50,407 nt of DNA from a virus, in IMG/VR virus record IMGVR_UViG_3300012988_000008, positions 1-50,407 of that record; one strand, written 5' to 3'. How positions within the stretch are numbered: the first letter of the stretch is position 1; the number at the start of each line of letters is the position of its first letter. This document shows, piece by piece, positions 9,926 through 18,100 of the stretch. A program made the position numbers and the translations under genes. Below the pieces are notes generated by a model, which was given only the letters and a program-made list of their open reading frames with translations, was not told the origin of the DNA and searched no databases.

Positions 9926-10294
9926 TCAGAGACTCGTAGACTGTAAATCGATAGTAAATGTAGACGACGTAATGGCCGTGGCTGCGCTGTCAGTTACTTT
10001 AGACCGATAAGTAGCCGAAGTACTAAAAGGAATGCCGTCAGCAAACGCAGTAAATCGAGAGACGTTTGAAGTGGGGCTTTCAGGTAACACGGAGCTGTCC
10101 CCACTAACAAATTCCCAGGCATACGTGTAAGGAGGCACCCCGCCGACAACGGTAACACTGGACGGATTTGAAAGAACTAACCCGTACCCTGTACGACTTC
10201 CAGAAACATTGTTTGGCTGTTTAGTAAAGTAAAATGTCCCGGGAACGCCACCGCCTGAGTTTTTTGCAGAAACTGTAGAAGCAAAAGTACTCAC
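9926..10294 (-). CDS. Virion-associated protein with PKD/Ig-like domain
   Basis: 122 residues from a GTG whose bases overlap the stop of the tail-fibre gene (GTGA). A TTG 27 nt upstream is an alternative start. The protein is Ser/Thr/Val-rich and beta-structured. The segment VGGVPPYTYAWEFVSGD is the core strand pattern of PKD and related Ig-like domains, with the conserved Tyr-x-Trp. Such domains decorate phage capsids and tails and are thought to bind surface polysaccharide weakly. The position directly after a fibre gene suggests a tail or capsid accessory protein. Confidence 0.6.
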   Translation of the reverse strand: MSTFASTVSAKNSGGGVPGTFYFTKQPNNVSGSRTGYGLVLSNPSSVTVVGGVPPYTYAWEFVSGDSSVLPESPTSNVSRFTAFADGIPFSTSATYRSKVTDSAATAITSSTFTIDLQSTSL

Positions 10295-11205
10295 GAGAAG
10301 TTCGAGCCCCAGATAAACCAAGTATTAGGATTCATCTGATAAAGAGTAACCACACCCCACTGAGCAACAGTAGCATTTGCATTACCCCCCGAACCCGCCT
10401 TAGCTAATGTAACTCCAGAACCTCTCGCGATGGTCAGTGACGCGGAGCCCAGATTAATTACCGTCACAAACTGATTAGCGGGGAACCCCGGAGGAATAGT
10501 TAAAACTCTGGTTGCCGCTTCATTATAAATAATAGTACGACCCGCTTCTATATTAAGAATAGTACTATTTGCAGTCTTGGTCGTAGACGGACTTCCTCTG
10601 TACCCTACGGAAGTTGCTGTAATAGTGGTTTGTCCAGGGTTAAGAACAACGTCAGACGTAGACGTAAAATTGACTGGGCCGTCGAAGTCTGCGCCGTCGT
10701 CAAAGAATTGTGTTCCTGTGTAAGTGTTGGGCCCTTGAAGGGTCGGAATGGTTACGCCAGTGTCCTGTGTAGCCGCCGTCCCTAGGCCTAAATTAGCACG
10801 GGCGGCGACCGGATCAACTTCGTTAAGATTATTGACTGCTTTCAAATCACCGACGTTAGGGATGTCTGTGGGTGAAAGCCATTCAAGAGCGCTACCGTCG
10901 GTACTCAACAGTTTCCCGTCGTTTCCGACTTGAGACGGAATCACCGTACCGCCCAGAAGAAGTTGGGCATCTTTTACATCGGTCCAGCGGGCAGGATCAG
11001 TATCAGAAGCGGGGGCAGGTAAGTTGAGAATACGCTTAGAGTTCATGTCAAGGGGGGCGCCCATTTGATTGGGACTGGACCCGTCACGGCTAAGCGTATT
11101 CTCGAAAGCGTCTTCGATCTTTTGACTATTGTCGTTAAGAGTCTGGATCGCCGACGTCTGATTTTCTAGGGACGCCAGTGTCCCCAACTCTACGATTTTA
11201 GTCAT
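10291..11205 (-). CDS. Tail fibre protein with shared virion-anchor N-terminus
   Basis: 304 residues. Residues about 30-75 (NTLSRDGSSPNQMGAPLDMN followed by S-K-R-I-L-N-L-P) closely match residues 33-78 of the tailspike at 18101-20221, so the two share a virion-attachment domain. This 'NTLSRDG..PN.M.APLDMN' pattern is common at the N-terminus of phage fibres. The rest is Thr/Gly/Val-rich, with repeated short beta strands (TAATQDTGVTIPTLQG, TKTANSTILNIEAG), as in fibre shafts. It is far shorter than the tailspike and has no visible enzyme motif. It is likely a receptor-binding or branching fibre. Confidence 0.7.
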   Translation of the reverse strand: MTKIVELGTLASLENQTSAIQTLNDNSQKIEDAFENTLSRDGSSPNQMGAPLDMNSKRILNLPAPASDTDPARWTDVKDAQLLLGGTVIPSQVGNDGKLLSTDGSALEWLSPTDIPNVGDLKAVNNLNEVDPVAARANLGLGTAATQDTGVTIPTLQGPNTYTGTQFFDDGADFDGPVNFTSTSDVVLNPGQTTITATSVGYRGSPSTTKTANSTILNIEAGRTIIYNEAATRVLTIPPGFPANQFVTVINLGSASLTIARGSGVTLAKAGSGGNANATVAQWGVVTLYQMNPNTWFIWGSNFS

Positions 11206-11207
11206 TC

Positions 11208-11429
11208 TTATTTATCCACCTTAGACAGTAATTGGTCTTCAATTCGTTGCAGAGATTCCCGAATGAATCTAAAGTCTCTGTGCACATCTTCTTTCTTGGC
11301 GTAAGTGTGGTGCAAGTTAGAAAGTTCGGAGTCCATTTCATGTAGACGTCCGTATAAATTCTTAACAGCAAATCCCAGACCTGCGGACAGAATCCCAAGA
11401 AGAATGTTGATTAACCAAAGTTCGGTCAT
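11208..11429 (-). CDS. Small membrane protein with coiled coil (possible holin-like)
   Basis: 73 residues. One transmembrane segment (residues 4-22, LWLINILLGILSAGLGFAV) is followed by a charged coiled coil ending in RESLQRIEDQLLSKVDK. A single N-terminal membrane helix with a cytoplasmic coiled coil occurs in haemolysin/XhlA-like and pinholin-like phage proteins, but length and topology alone do not prove lysis function. It lies between the capsid-module terminator and the tail-fibre gene, away from the endolysin at 47668-48099. Confidence 0.6.
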   Translation of the reverse strand: MTELWLINILLGILSAGLGFAVKNLYGRLHEMDSELSNLHHTYAKKEDVHRDFRFIRESLQRIEDQLLSKVDK

Positions 11430-11442
11430 GTTCGAAACAAGA

Positions 11443-11482
11443 AAGGGGAGGACCCCTGTTGTGGAATCCTCCCCTTAGCCGC
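11443..11482 (-). terminator. Strong intrinsic terminator after capsid/decoration genes
   Basis: A perfect 10-bp inverted repeat (AAGGGGAGGA at 11443-11452 with TCCTCCCCTT at 11467-11476) lies in the 62-nt gap between the decoration gene and the small membrane-protein gene. On the minus strand the stem is followed by TTTCTTGTTT. It should partly stop transcripts coming from the capsid promoter, in the same place as Tphi after gene 10 in T7. Confidence 0.8.
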
Positions 11483-11491
11483 CCCTTCTAC

Positions 11492-12043
11492 TTACAGATC
11501 AGCAGGAACGGGTTGAGGATCGATATACTCGATCACCAGTCGGGCCTTACCAGCGGTGAACGTACCCACCGTAGTAATGCCAATGAATGCACGGTTTGCA
11601 CCGACACCGTTCGTACCGGCCGTAGCCGCAGTCAGGGTGCCGTCACCGTTAATTCGCTTACCGACAGCAAGGTTCGCGGTAACACCAGCAGTGGCCGTAA
11701 CAAGCGCGGTAGCCGAAATGGCCGTGCCGTTAGCTTGGAACAGACCCACTGCAATCGACGTACCACCGACAGCCGTTTCACCAGAGACGATAAAGACATC
11801 GGTAATCGAAGAGTTGGCGGGGAGCGAGACGTCGCCGTTATAGAAGCCGTCCTTAGTGCCGTCGTTATTCAGATCGGCACTGAAGTTAACACCGACCGGA
11901 AGCAGTTTCAGGTCTAAGTCAACTTCGATTTGTTTACGTGCACCGGCAACGCGAAGAGAACCCGGACGGTTCTTACGCAGGGCCGGATCGACCCAGTCTT
12001 GTCCAAAACGGACTTGGAGGCCGTCAGCGTTAGTCCATGCCAT
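11492..12043 (-). CDS. Capsid decoration/structural protein
   Basis: 183 residues, directly downstream of the major capsid gene and upstream of a strong terminator, so expressed at capsid level. The sequence is rich in Ala, Thr, Gly and Val with regular beta-strand spacing, has no Cys and includes a DLNNDGTKDGFYNGD Asp/Asn-rich loop that could bind calcium. The N-terminus (MAWTNADGLQVRFG) and residues about 30-50 with basic RVAGARKQ are typical of small phage head proteins. Head stabilisation or decoration is inferred from position and composition. Confidence 0.6.
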   Translation of the reverse strand: MAWTNADGLQVRFGQDWVDPALRKNRPGSLRVAGARKQIEVDLDLKLLPVGVNFSADLNNDGTKDGFYNGDVSLPANSSITDVFIVSGETAVGGTSIAVGLFQANGTAISATALVTATAGVTANLAVGKRINGDGTLTAATAGTNGVGANRAFIGITTVGTFTAGKARLVIEYIDPQPVPADL

Positions 12044-12059
12044 ATATAATTACCTCCAA

Positions 12060-13070
12060 TTATTCGTTAGGCGCGGCGGGGTTCGACAGAATCGTAACCA
12101 GGTTTTCCGGGCGGTAAATCTTGACGCCGTAACGGGCAGTCGTGACGTACTCTTCGCGTTGGAAGTCCTTGTTGTATTCGCCGTCGACTTTCGGCATTTG
12201 ACGCCATGCGCCAACCCACGGACGGACGTCCGATTCGGCCGAGAAGAAGAGGTTGCCGACTGCACCAGCGCCCGAGACAACCGTATTGATCGTTTCCGAA
12301 GCACCGCTTTGGTTGTCACCCGACTTCGGCAGGTAGTTCGACGTATAGACATCGAAGCCCATGATATTGGCAATGAAGTGATTTTCCGAGCCAATACCGG
12401 TCGAGATAATACCTTCCCAGCGCGGGTTGTACGTGATGTTCGTGGCAGCGGCCAGAGCATTCATCGCAAACTCGGTCGACGGGTCGACAATAGCAATCAA
12501 GTTACGATCAGGAACATTAGCCTTCTTAAGGGCATAACGTGCGTACGCGAAGTCTTCGTAACCCAGAACCTTCATGGTGCCCGAGCCAATGGTTTCGGTA
12601 GCGACCCGACGGTGGGCTGCGCCGTTAATCAGGTTCGGCGAGTTCGCCACTTGATAACCGGCGGGGTTACCCGTGCGAGGTTGACCTTCCTTGAGAATAT
12701 CGATTTCAAGGTGACGCTTAATAGCGCGGGCTTGCTTAGGCACGAAGGTCGACACAAGCTCAGACATATAGAACATGTCTTGCTTGTTCTTGTTCGTGAT
12801 ATACGTACCCGATTGCTTGTAGCGGTTAATGGTGAAGTTAAACTCACCGAGGTCCAGCGGGCTGTAGCTGACCGCTTGATCTTCGACGTAGTCGTAAGCG
12901 TCTAGTTCACCGATGCTGGGGATAGTCAGCATTTCGCCGTCAGGGAAATTGTCCAGCCAACGGACAAAGCCGTCAGCCATCAAGTCGTCCGTCAGGACAT
13001 CTTTCAGTTGAGCAGACCACAGCTCAGAGCGGATAAGCGCCTGGCTGTTGTTGGTAGTCATACCAGCCAA
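12060..13070 (-). CDS. Major capsid protein
   Basis: 336 residues. The sequence has features common to HK97-fold coat proteins of podoviruses: an N-terminal helix, LTIPSIGELDAYDYVEDQAV (residues about 47-66) in the E-loop region, a spine helix around ELVSTFVPKQARAIKRHLE, a P-domain with NLIAIVDPSTEFAMNALAAA (the DPS/DP-x-x-E turn is typical), and ENHFIANIMGFDVYTSNYLP late in the chain. It follows the scaffold gene and is preceded by a consensus promoter inside the small gene before scaffold. It should form the icosahedral shell. Confidence 0.88.
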   Translation of the reverse strand: MAGMTTNNSQALIRSELWSAQLKDVLTDDLMADGFVRWLDNFPDGEMLTIPSIGELDAYDYVEDQAVSYSPLDLGEFNFTINRYKQSGTYITNKNKQDMFYMSELVSTFVPKQARAIKRHLEIDILKEGQPRTGNPAGYQVANSPNLINGAAHRRVATETIGSGTMKVLGYEDFAYARYALKKANVPDRNLIAIVDPSTEFAMNALAAATNITYNPRWEGIISTGIGSENHFIANIMGFDVYTSNYLPKSGDNQSGASETINTVVSGAGAVGNLFFSAESDVRPWVGAWRQMPKVDGEYNKDFQREEYVTTARYGVKIYRPENLVTILSNPAAPNE

Positions 13071-13083
13071 ATTTTAATCTCCG

Positions 13084-13776
13084 TTAATCAAAGAATCCGG
13101 GATTTCCCGCCTCTTTGTGCATTTGAAGTTGGATTCGTGGGCTGTTGTACAACTTCGGATTCGTCTTACGCAAGTCTTCGTAGTATGCATAAGTTCCGGG
13201 TTGCGTAGCCCTTTGGGGATTAATAGCCGCCAGAGCTGCCGAATTGACCGTACCCGGGGTTCCGGGCTTAGGGGCAGCCGCCGTGTTGAGACCCATCTGA
13301 GCATAAAATGCCTTCGGGCTTTGCGCTGCCGAGTCCATCAAGAAGCTAAGACTGACACCAAGTTCAGTCGCTTTTTGTTGTACGGCGGCGTTAGCCTTTG
13401 CAGCGTCACCAAAGACTTCAACCAGTTTTTGTGAAACTTCGTTGACATTCTTGGACAGTTTTTGTTCAGTGTTGGCCTTTTCAAGGGTCTGGCGGATACG
13501 AGTTTCCAAATCAACTTCATCAATGCGTTGCTCGGGACTGGCCGGGGGTGGCGCAATGGGAGTTTGTTGACGTTGGGCCTCGACGTCAGCCGCAAGGGCT
13601 TGACGATATTGGGCAGTTTCGGCTTCCAGTGCCTCAATGTGTCGTTGAGCGAAGTCCACGGATTTAGCCATGTCTTCTACGGTTGCGTACTTCTTGCCTT
13701 CGCCTACGAGGGCGTCAAAAGCGCTTTGCGGAGGGGTCTGCTCAGTAAAGACGTTAAGGTCGGACATATTGGTCAA
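13084..13776 (-). CDS. Capsid scaffold protein
   Basis: 230 residues, acidic and helical. It starts MTNMSDLNVFTEQTPPQ, then a coiled coil (residues about 40-70, with EALEAETAQYRQALAADVEA), then Pro-rich linker, then Gln/Ala helices and a basic C-terminal end. This composition and its place immediately before the major capsid gene are characteristic of the internal scaffold that directs prohead assembly and is later removed. A second in-frame ATG lies three codons after the first. The stop is 14 nt from the capsid start. Confidence 0.82.
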   Translation of the reverse strand: MTNMSDLNVFTEQTPPQSAFDALVGEGKKYATVEDMAKSVDFAQRHIEALEAETAQYRQALAADVEAQRQQTPIAPPPASPEQRIDEVDLETRIRQTLEKANTEQKLSKNVNEVSQKLVEVFGDAAKANAAVQQKATELGVSLSFLMDSAAQSPKAFYAQMGLNTAAAPKPGTPGTVNSAALAAINPQRATQPGTYAYYEDLRKTNPKLYNSPRIQLQMHKEAGNPGFFD

Positions 13777-14027
13777 TATTCCTCAATTTTTAAAAGTTCT
13801 ATGATTTCGCGGTACGCTTGTCGCTTACCGTTCAGGTGCGCCTGTTTATGCGACCACGAAGGAGAGTCATAGTCTTGGTCTTTAATGACTTCTCCATCAT
13901 TACACCTATTATACACTATTTTACTTAATTTGTCAAGTACTTTTTTCGATCCGAGAACTAAAGCCTTAAAAGACTCTTGTTCATCCTTGGGGAGGTCCTG
14001 GAACCATACCGTTTTGACTTTGGCCAT
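13773..14027 (-). CDS. Small conserved protein between portal and scaffold
   Basis: 84 residues beginning MAKVKTVWFQDLPKDEQ. I chose the ATG at 14027 because translation upstream of it lies within the portal reading frame and does not look like protein. The last third (SPSWSHKQAHLNGKRQAYRE followed by IIELL) resembles small proteins that accompany podovirus portal genes, where a D-x-PSWAxxQAxxNG segment precedes a helix. It overlaps the portal end by 47 nt and the scaffold start by 4 nt (ATGA-type). A consensus promoter lies inside it. Function unknown. Confidence 0.7.
   Translation of the reverse strand: MAKVKTVWFQDLPKDEQESFKALVLGSKKVLDKLSKIVYNRCNDGEVIKDQDYDSPSWSHKQAHLNGKRQAYREIIELLKIEEY
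13908..13936 (-). promoter_or_regulatory. Consensus sigma70 promoter for scaffold and capsid
   Basis: On the minus strand TTGACA (13931-13936) and TATAAT (13908-13913) are separated by exactly 17 bases, a perfect consensus. It is inside the 84-residue gene, about 130 nt upstream of the scaffold start. The spacer and flanks are AT-rich, against the GC content around them. It should give a strong extra supply of scaffold, capsid and decoration transcript, stopped in part at 11443-11482. Confidence 0.9.
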
Positions 14028-15765
14028 CTGGTGCCATACCTTCCATATTAATTTGTGCAGCAGCCCCAGCAATTTTCTGGGATTCTGCTTGTTCAAGGAG
14101 ACGAATATTTTCAGACACAAGGTCGAACCGTTCCAGACCCAACAGCTCTTCGACGACTTCTGCCAATTTGAGTCCCGAAATGTGGTTTGTAACCGATGGG
14201 TCTTGGCCGATAGTCTGGACCATTTGGGTAAGATTCTGGACAATGTTGGCGTTTCGTGCAAAATGACGTGCGCCGATAGGACGAATCTTGCCGCGAGCAG
14301 TAATGTCTTCTTTGGTAACCTTCATAAACTCTACGGCACCGAACTGATCATCAGTAACACGAATAAGCTCTGAAGGCTCCATATTACGCCTAGCGACTTC
14401 CAGCATGCAGTTAATAGCCGGCTCCATGAATACTTCTTCAAAATACGAAGACTTGTTCAAGAAAATTCGGTTAGTCCCGTTTTCTAAGACTTGTACTTCG
14501 TACGCGGTCTTTTCACCCGGGGTACGGAAACCCATAGCCTGTTTGGGGGCACCCGCCATTTCTTCCATTTTAGATTCGTAGATTTGAATCTGCGTGTCTG
14601 CCGAAAGCATTGTAGTGTCCGGCGGCATAAACGATACGTCCCCGTCGTCGCCACAATAAATCCGTTCGCCGGGACCGTATTCGAAGTCTTGGACGGTACC
14701 AATAACTTTCATGACAGGATGAACGATAAGGTCGTACGCGTCAGACTTAGCGTTTTCTAAGTGGTCAATACGATATTGCATCCCGACCAAATTGTCCAAC
14801 GGGCCCATGGCGTACAAATTATCTGGACGTAATCGCCAGCCGACATGGAAGATCGGAGCCGTTCCTAGCCAAGACGGATTGGTCTCTTGACGAATAATGT
14901 GAGACCTATCGACTACTGTGATGATTTGGTTCTTAAACAGTTCGTCTTTTTCAGGATCGTAGATGTCGCCGTAGAACGTCAACAGTTCGACGTAGTTCGA
15001 CTCCATATAATGTTCCCAAGAACTAAACCCGTCCATTTGATACGTGGCGTCTTTAGTGTAGTCCCCCGGGGTCGAGCCCTTAAACTGATGACGACAGTCC
15101 CGCATCTTCTTAAGAGTTTTTTCAAGAAACGCTAAGTCGGGGTGCGATTCCATCTTAGAGCGAAGAGACGCCATAGTCTCAATAGTACGGATAATTTTTG
15201 ACGTATCTTCGAACCTCGCAGCGGTGGGGTCAAAGACAATGTCCAGAGGGCTAATGCGATTAAGTCGAGGACCGACGTAGCCGCTGATCGTTTCTTGAGT
15301 GATCGGATCAGTCGTCGTTTCGTTGACAAAATCGACAATAGCAAAACAGTTCCCCCAGTCAATAAAATCGTTCAGACACTTAGCAATCTCAGTGCGGAAC
15401 TTCGACTGGCGGAGCTTATTCTCCATGTACGCTTCAATAACACGGCGCTTTTCTACAGCGTCTGCGTCTTCGTCGTCACCTTCCCATTGAATCGGCCTGT
15501 CATTGGGGAACATCGCGGCCATATAGTTAGCCTGAAGGTTGTCCCGGATTTGGCAGAGTTTAGGGATGTGAACAGAGTTTTTCCACGGAAGGGTGGTATT
15601 AGTCGTGGTTCGAGTATCTGTCGCAAAAATGTATTCGCGAATTTCTTTCTTTTGAGACGCCCAGATTTGCCGATACATTTCCCATTCAGTGAACGTATTC
15701 GCGATCTGATGGGCAAGTCCGTCTGGCTTCATGACGTCTCGAATTTCAAGTGCCTTTTCGGCCAT
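13981..15765 (-). CDS. Portal protein (head-tail connector)
   Basis: 594 residues, in the size range of podovirus portals. Recognisable features are an N-terminal helix with WEMYRQIWASQKKEIREYIF, a NTTLPWKNSVHIPKLCQIRD segment, the wing/stem region around MQYRIDHLENAKSDAYDLIV and the helix with EKTAYEVQVLENGTNRIF that usually lines the channel. The Gly/Pro/Gln-rich tail (APDGQSQNGMVPGPPQG) is disordered. Its ATG overlaps the large terminase stop (TAATG). It forms the dodecameric ring at one vertex, where terminase docks and the adaptor later binds. Confidence 0.88.
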   Translation of the reverse strand: MAEKALEIRDVMKPDGLAHQIANTFTEWEMYRQIWASQKKEIREYIFATDTRTTTNTTLPWKNSVHIPKLCQIRDNLQANYMAAMFPNDRPIQWEGDDEDADAVEKRRVIEAYMENKLRQSKFRTEIAKCLNDFIDWGNCFAIVDFVNETTTDPITQETISGYVGPRLNRISPLDIVFDPTAARFEDTSKIIRTIETMASLRSKMESHPDLAFLEKTLKKMRDCRHQFKGSTPGDYTKDATYQMDGFSSWEHYMESNYVELLTFYGDIYDPEKDELFKNQIITVVDRSHIIRQETNPSWLGTAPIFHVGWRLRPDNLYAMGPLDNLVGMQYRIDHLENAKSDAYDLIVHPVMKVIGTVQDFEYGPGERIYCGDDGDVSFMPPDTTMLSADTQIQIYESKMEEMAGAPKQAMGFRTPGEKTAYEVQVLENGTNRIFLNKSSYFEEVFMEPAINCMLEVARRNMEPSELIRVTDDQFGAVEFMKVTKEDITARGKIRPIGARHFARNANIVQNLTQMVQTIGQDPSVTNHISGLKLAEVVEELLGLERFDLVSENIRLLEQAESQKIAGAAAQINMEGMAPDGQSQNGMVPGPPQG

Positions 15766-17309
15766 TAACGGATTCCTCCGAAGCGGGGGTGATAAACAAT
15801 ATTATTTCCGGCAGCTGACCTGTCTCGAGCCAACATTCCGGTGGGAGCGACGGAAATAGAAATGGCGGTCGCAAGGGCGTCCATACAGTCGTCGTGAGGC
15901 GGATGCTCGAGTACCAACTCGTCTTCAAGAGTTTGACAGTGACCGCCCTTGTAATGCCACACAGAACGATTGTCGTATCTTGGTTCAAGGATGGCTGCCA
16001 TACGTTCTTGTTTAGACCCTTGGTGGCGGGTAGGCGCAATTTCTACGACAGACAAGAACAAGCCTTGGGGGACAAAGTAGTTGTCCTTAAGGTCACGAAC
16101 AATAGTCTTCTGTGCGGCAGTAACTTCGGCGCCTAGCTTCCTGAAGCCCCATTTAGAATGAAGGTCTAAGATGTGCTTAAAGTACTCAGGAATTCGGTCC
16201 GTCTTGAACCGATCAATGTCGAGCACGTACGTCTGGTTGCCGCTGTCAGTGCCGATAACAACGATGGCCGTGTAGTCAGCCCTGTCACGGAGGCTGTAAG
16301 CGAAGTCAACGGACGCAGTGAGATTGAGCTTTCTGTTTTGGTAGTACCAATTACCGCCGCTCTGGGTGAGGAACTTCTTGTCGTAGTACTGGAAGACTCC
16401 GCGATCAATTCGAAGCTCTCCGGGGTCATTGGGGTCGTTGTAGTACTGTGCACGAAATTGAGTTCTGTCGACGTATTGGGCTCGTTTGCGTGCCAAGATT
16501 TGGGCGTCGAAGCCGAATCTACGGCCATCGGATCGAACTTGAACTGGCCAGAGAAACTGTCCGGTACCGTCCCCGACATCTTCGACGGCTCGTTCAAAGA
16601 CTTCGTAAACGTTTTCTGATCCGACGACTTCGTTTTGGTTGTCATAAACATCTTCTTTCATGTCGACTAAGGTAGCGTATAAATCTTTAGGATGATACCG
16701 AGTACCACAGACCCAGACTTGTGCATCCGAGCCTTGAATAGACGCCAGCAGGCTGTACTGAGATTCTACTTTACGACGACCTTCGTCGGTGTACGCATTT
16801 TCGTAGACGACAATATCGTCCATGACAGCAATGTCGCAGTGGAGGCCGGTGAGAGACGTCGTAAGACCGCCGGTGAATACCGTAGGGTCGCGGATAGCCT
16901 CGTCTTTGCGTTTGGGGTGGTCGACAGAAATTTCTGTATTGGTCCACTTTTCACGCTTGCCTTCGTCGGGGTGTACCATTTCCGGCCAATAACGTCTGTA
17001 CTGATTAGACGTAAGAATATCTTTGATAAACTTAAGCTGCTTTTCGGCAAGGTTTGCGGTGGCCGAAATGTACAGGATGCGGCAGTCTGGATTTCGTGTA
17101 ATGTGCCAAGCACACCTGTAAGCAATCAGGCGGGACTTACCGTGGTCTCGTGGCATTAATAGTACCTGGTGAGACTTAGAGTCTGCCCTGTTCCACCAAG
17201 AACAGATGTCTTCGTGGACCGACCCAAGAACCTGCTTAGGGGCAATCAGTTTAATGAAGGACGCTAAGTCTGCTTCGGCCGCTTCACGGATTTCTGCTAT
17301 GGTAGCCAT
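15765..17309 (-). CDS. terL: Terminase large subunit
   Basis: 514 residues. The ATPase half shows a Walker A-like motif LLMPRDHGKSR (residues 50-60) and Walker B CDIAVMDDI (158-166). The nuclease half shows the first acidic residue in ASVDFAYSLRDRADYTA (Asp335 region) and the late HDDCMDALATAI motif with the second metal-binding acids. This motor packages DNA into the prohead and cuts it. The DHGKS version of the motif is typical of T7-like and related podoviral terminases. It is flanked by portal downstream and the small HNH-like gene upstream. Confidence 0.93.
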   Translation of the reverse strand: MATIAEIREAAEADLASFIKLIAPKQVLGSVHEDICSWWNRADSKSHQVLLMPRDHGKSRLIAYRCAWHITRNPDCRILYISATANLAEKQLKFIKDILTSNQYRRYWPEMVHPDEGKREKWTNTEISVDHPKRKDEAIRDPTVFTGGLTTSLTGLHCDIAVMDDIVVYENAYTDEGRRKVESQYSLLASIQGSDAQVWVCGTRYHPKDLYATLVDMKEDVYDNQNEVVGSENVYEVFERAVEDVGDGTGQFLWPVQVRSDGRRFGFDAQILARKRAQYVDRTQFRAQYYNDPNDPGELRIDRGVFQYYDKKFLTQSGGNWYYQNRKLNLTASVDFAYSLRDRADYTAIVVIGTDSGNQTYVLDIDRFKTDRIPEYFKHILDLHSKWGFRKLGAEVTAAQKTIVRDLKDNYFVPQGLFLSVVEIAPTRHQGSKQERMAAILEPRYDNRSVWHYKGGHCQTLEDELVLEHPPHDDCMDALATAISISVAPTGMLARDRSAAGNNIVYHPRFGGIR

Positions 17310-17312
17310 GTG

Positions 17313-17567
17313 TTACTTTCTAGCGCGCCTAGCCTTGCTGTCACGCTTAAAGGAGCGGTTCTTGGCTTTAGACTGCATCTGTAAATTTGAAGATTTATTA
17401 TTGGCGGTATTATTATCTTTGTGGGCTACGTCTTTTCCGTCACCCTTACGTGCTTTACCCGCCTTGATCATTTTTCGACGGGCCGCATTTCGCTGAGCAC
17501 GCCTCTTCTTTTGTTCAGGCTTCGAATTGTACTTAGCCTGTGCTCGCTGTCTTGCTTCTGTAGCCAT
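17313..17567 (-). CDS. Very basic HNH-like protein between terminase genes
   Basis: 84 residues, nearly a third Lys/Arg. The middle (GKDVAHKDNNTANNKSSNLQ followed by M-Q-S-K-A-K-N-R-S) follows the HNH pattern 'DxxHxDg...NN...NLxxxxxxxNrs', but the first His of the usual motif is replaced (DVAH keeps only one) and no zinc-binding Cys are present. HNH proteins next to terminase genes often assist DNA cutting during packaging. Here it may be a small nuclease or a DNA-binding remnant of one. It sits two nt from the small terminase and three nt from the large terminase. Confidence 0.65.
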   Translation of the reverse strand: MATEARQRAQAKYNSKPEQKKRRAQRNAARRKMIKAGKARKGDGKDVAHKDNNTANNKSSNLQMQSKAKNRSFKRDSKARRARK

Positions 17568-17569
17568 CG

Positions 17570-18094
17570 TTATTTTACCAGTCTCAAGCCAATACGATCT
17601 GCGTCGTCTAACAACTCTTGTTGCACTTTTGTTTCTTTTTTCAATTCAGCAGCCACTTGTTCTTTAGTCGGACGGCCTTTGGTTGCTTTGGGAAGCCATC
17701 CTTGTTCTGCTAAGTATTTTGCGGCAGCTAGTGCTTGTGGACCACTAGTTTCTGAGATAGCCCTGATCTTTGCGATAGCTTCTGATTGTTGTTTAATTGC
17801 CAAGCGGCGACGCCATTCTTCAAACACTTCGGGGAACCAAGGGGTTCGCATTAAACGTTCCCAATGGTTATAATCCCCTAAGTACGTCATAGCCCATAAA
17901 TAACCTGTAGGGTCTTCTAAGGCAATAAAATCATCACAAGCACACCTATAACCGTCACGTCGGTCGAACAGGGTGAAGAGGGGCTTGACAGGCCATTGGT
18001 CTTGGGGTTTAGGTGCCATCCTGTCGAAGAACAAAGCTTCGGTCAGCCATGCGCCGCTAGCCCCTTTGTATGGTTGTTTGTCTAAAGTTCTCAT
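17570..18094 (-). CDS. Probable terminase small subunit
   Basis: 174 residues. The C-terminal region carries WLPKATKGRPTKEQVAAELK, a basic 'GRP-T/S-K-E-x-V' motif commonly seen in small proteins just upstream of podoviral large terminases. The middle is helical with many Trp/Arg (LMRTPWFPEVFEEWRRRLA). Small terminase recognises concatemer DNA and feeds the large subunit. The assignment is by position (before terL) and this motif, as small terminases diverge too much for more. Confidence 0.7.
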   Translation of the reverse strand: MRTLDKQPYKGASGAWLTEALFFDRMAPKPQDQWPVKPLFTLFDRRDGYRCACDDFIALEDPTGYLWAMTYLGDYNHWERLMRTPWFPEVFEEWRRRLAIKQQSEAIAKIRAISETSGPQALAAAKYLAEQGWLPKATKGRPTKEQVAAELKKETKVQQELLDDADRIGLRLVK

Positions 18095-18100
18095 GTGTAA

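Noticed and set aside
11856-12905. 349-codon open frame on the plus strand opposite the capsid gene
   Set aside because: Antisense shadow of major capsid and decoration genes; Arg/Val-rich and without a ribosome-binding sequence.
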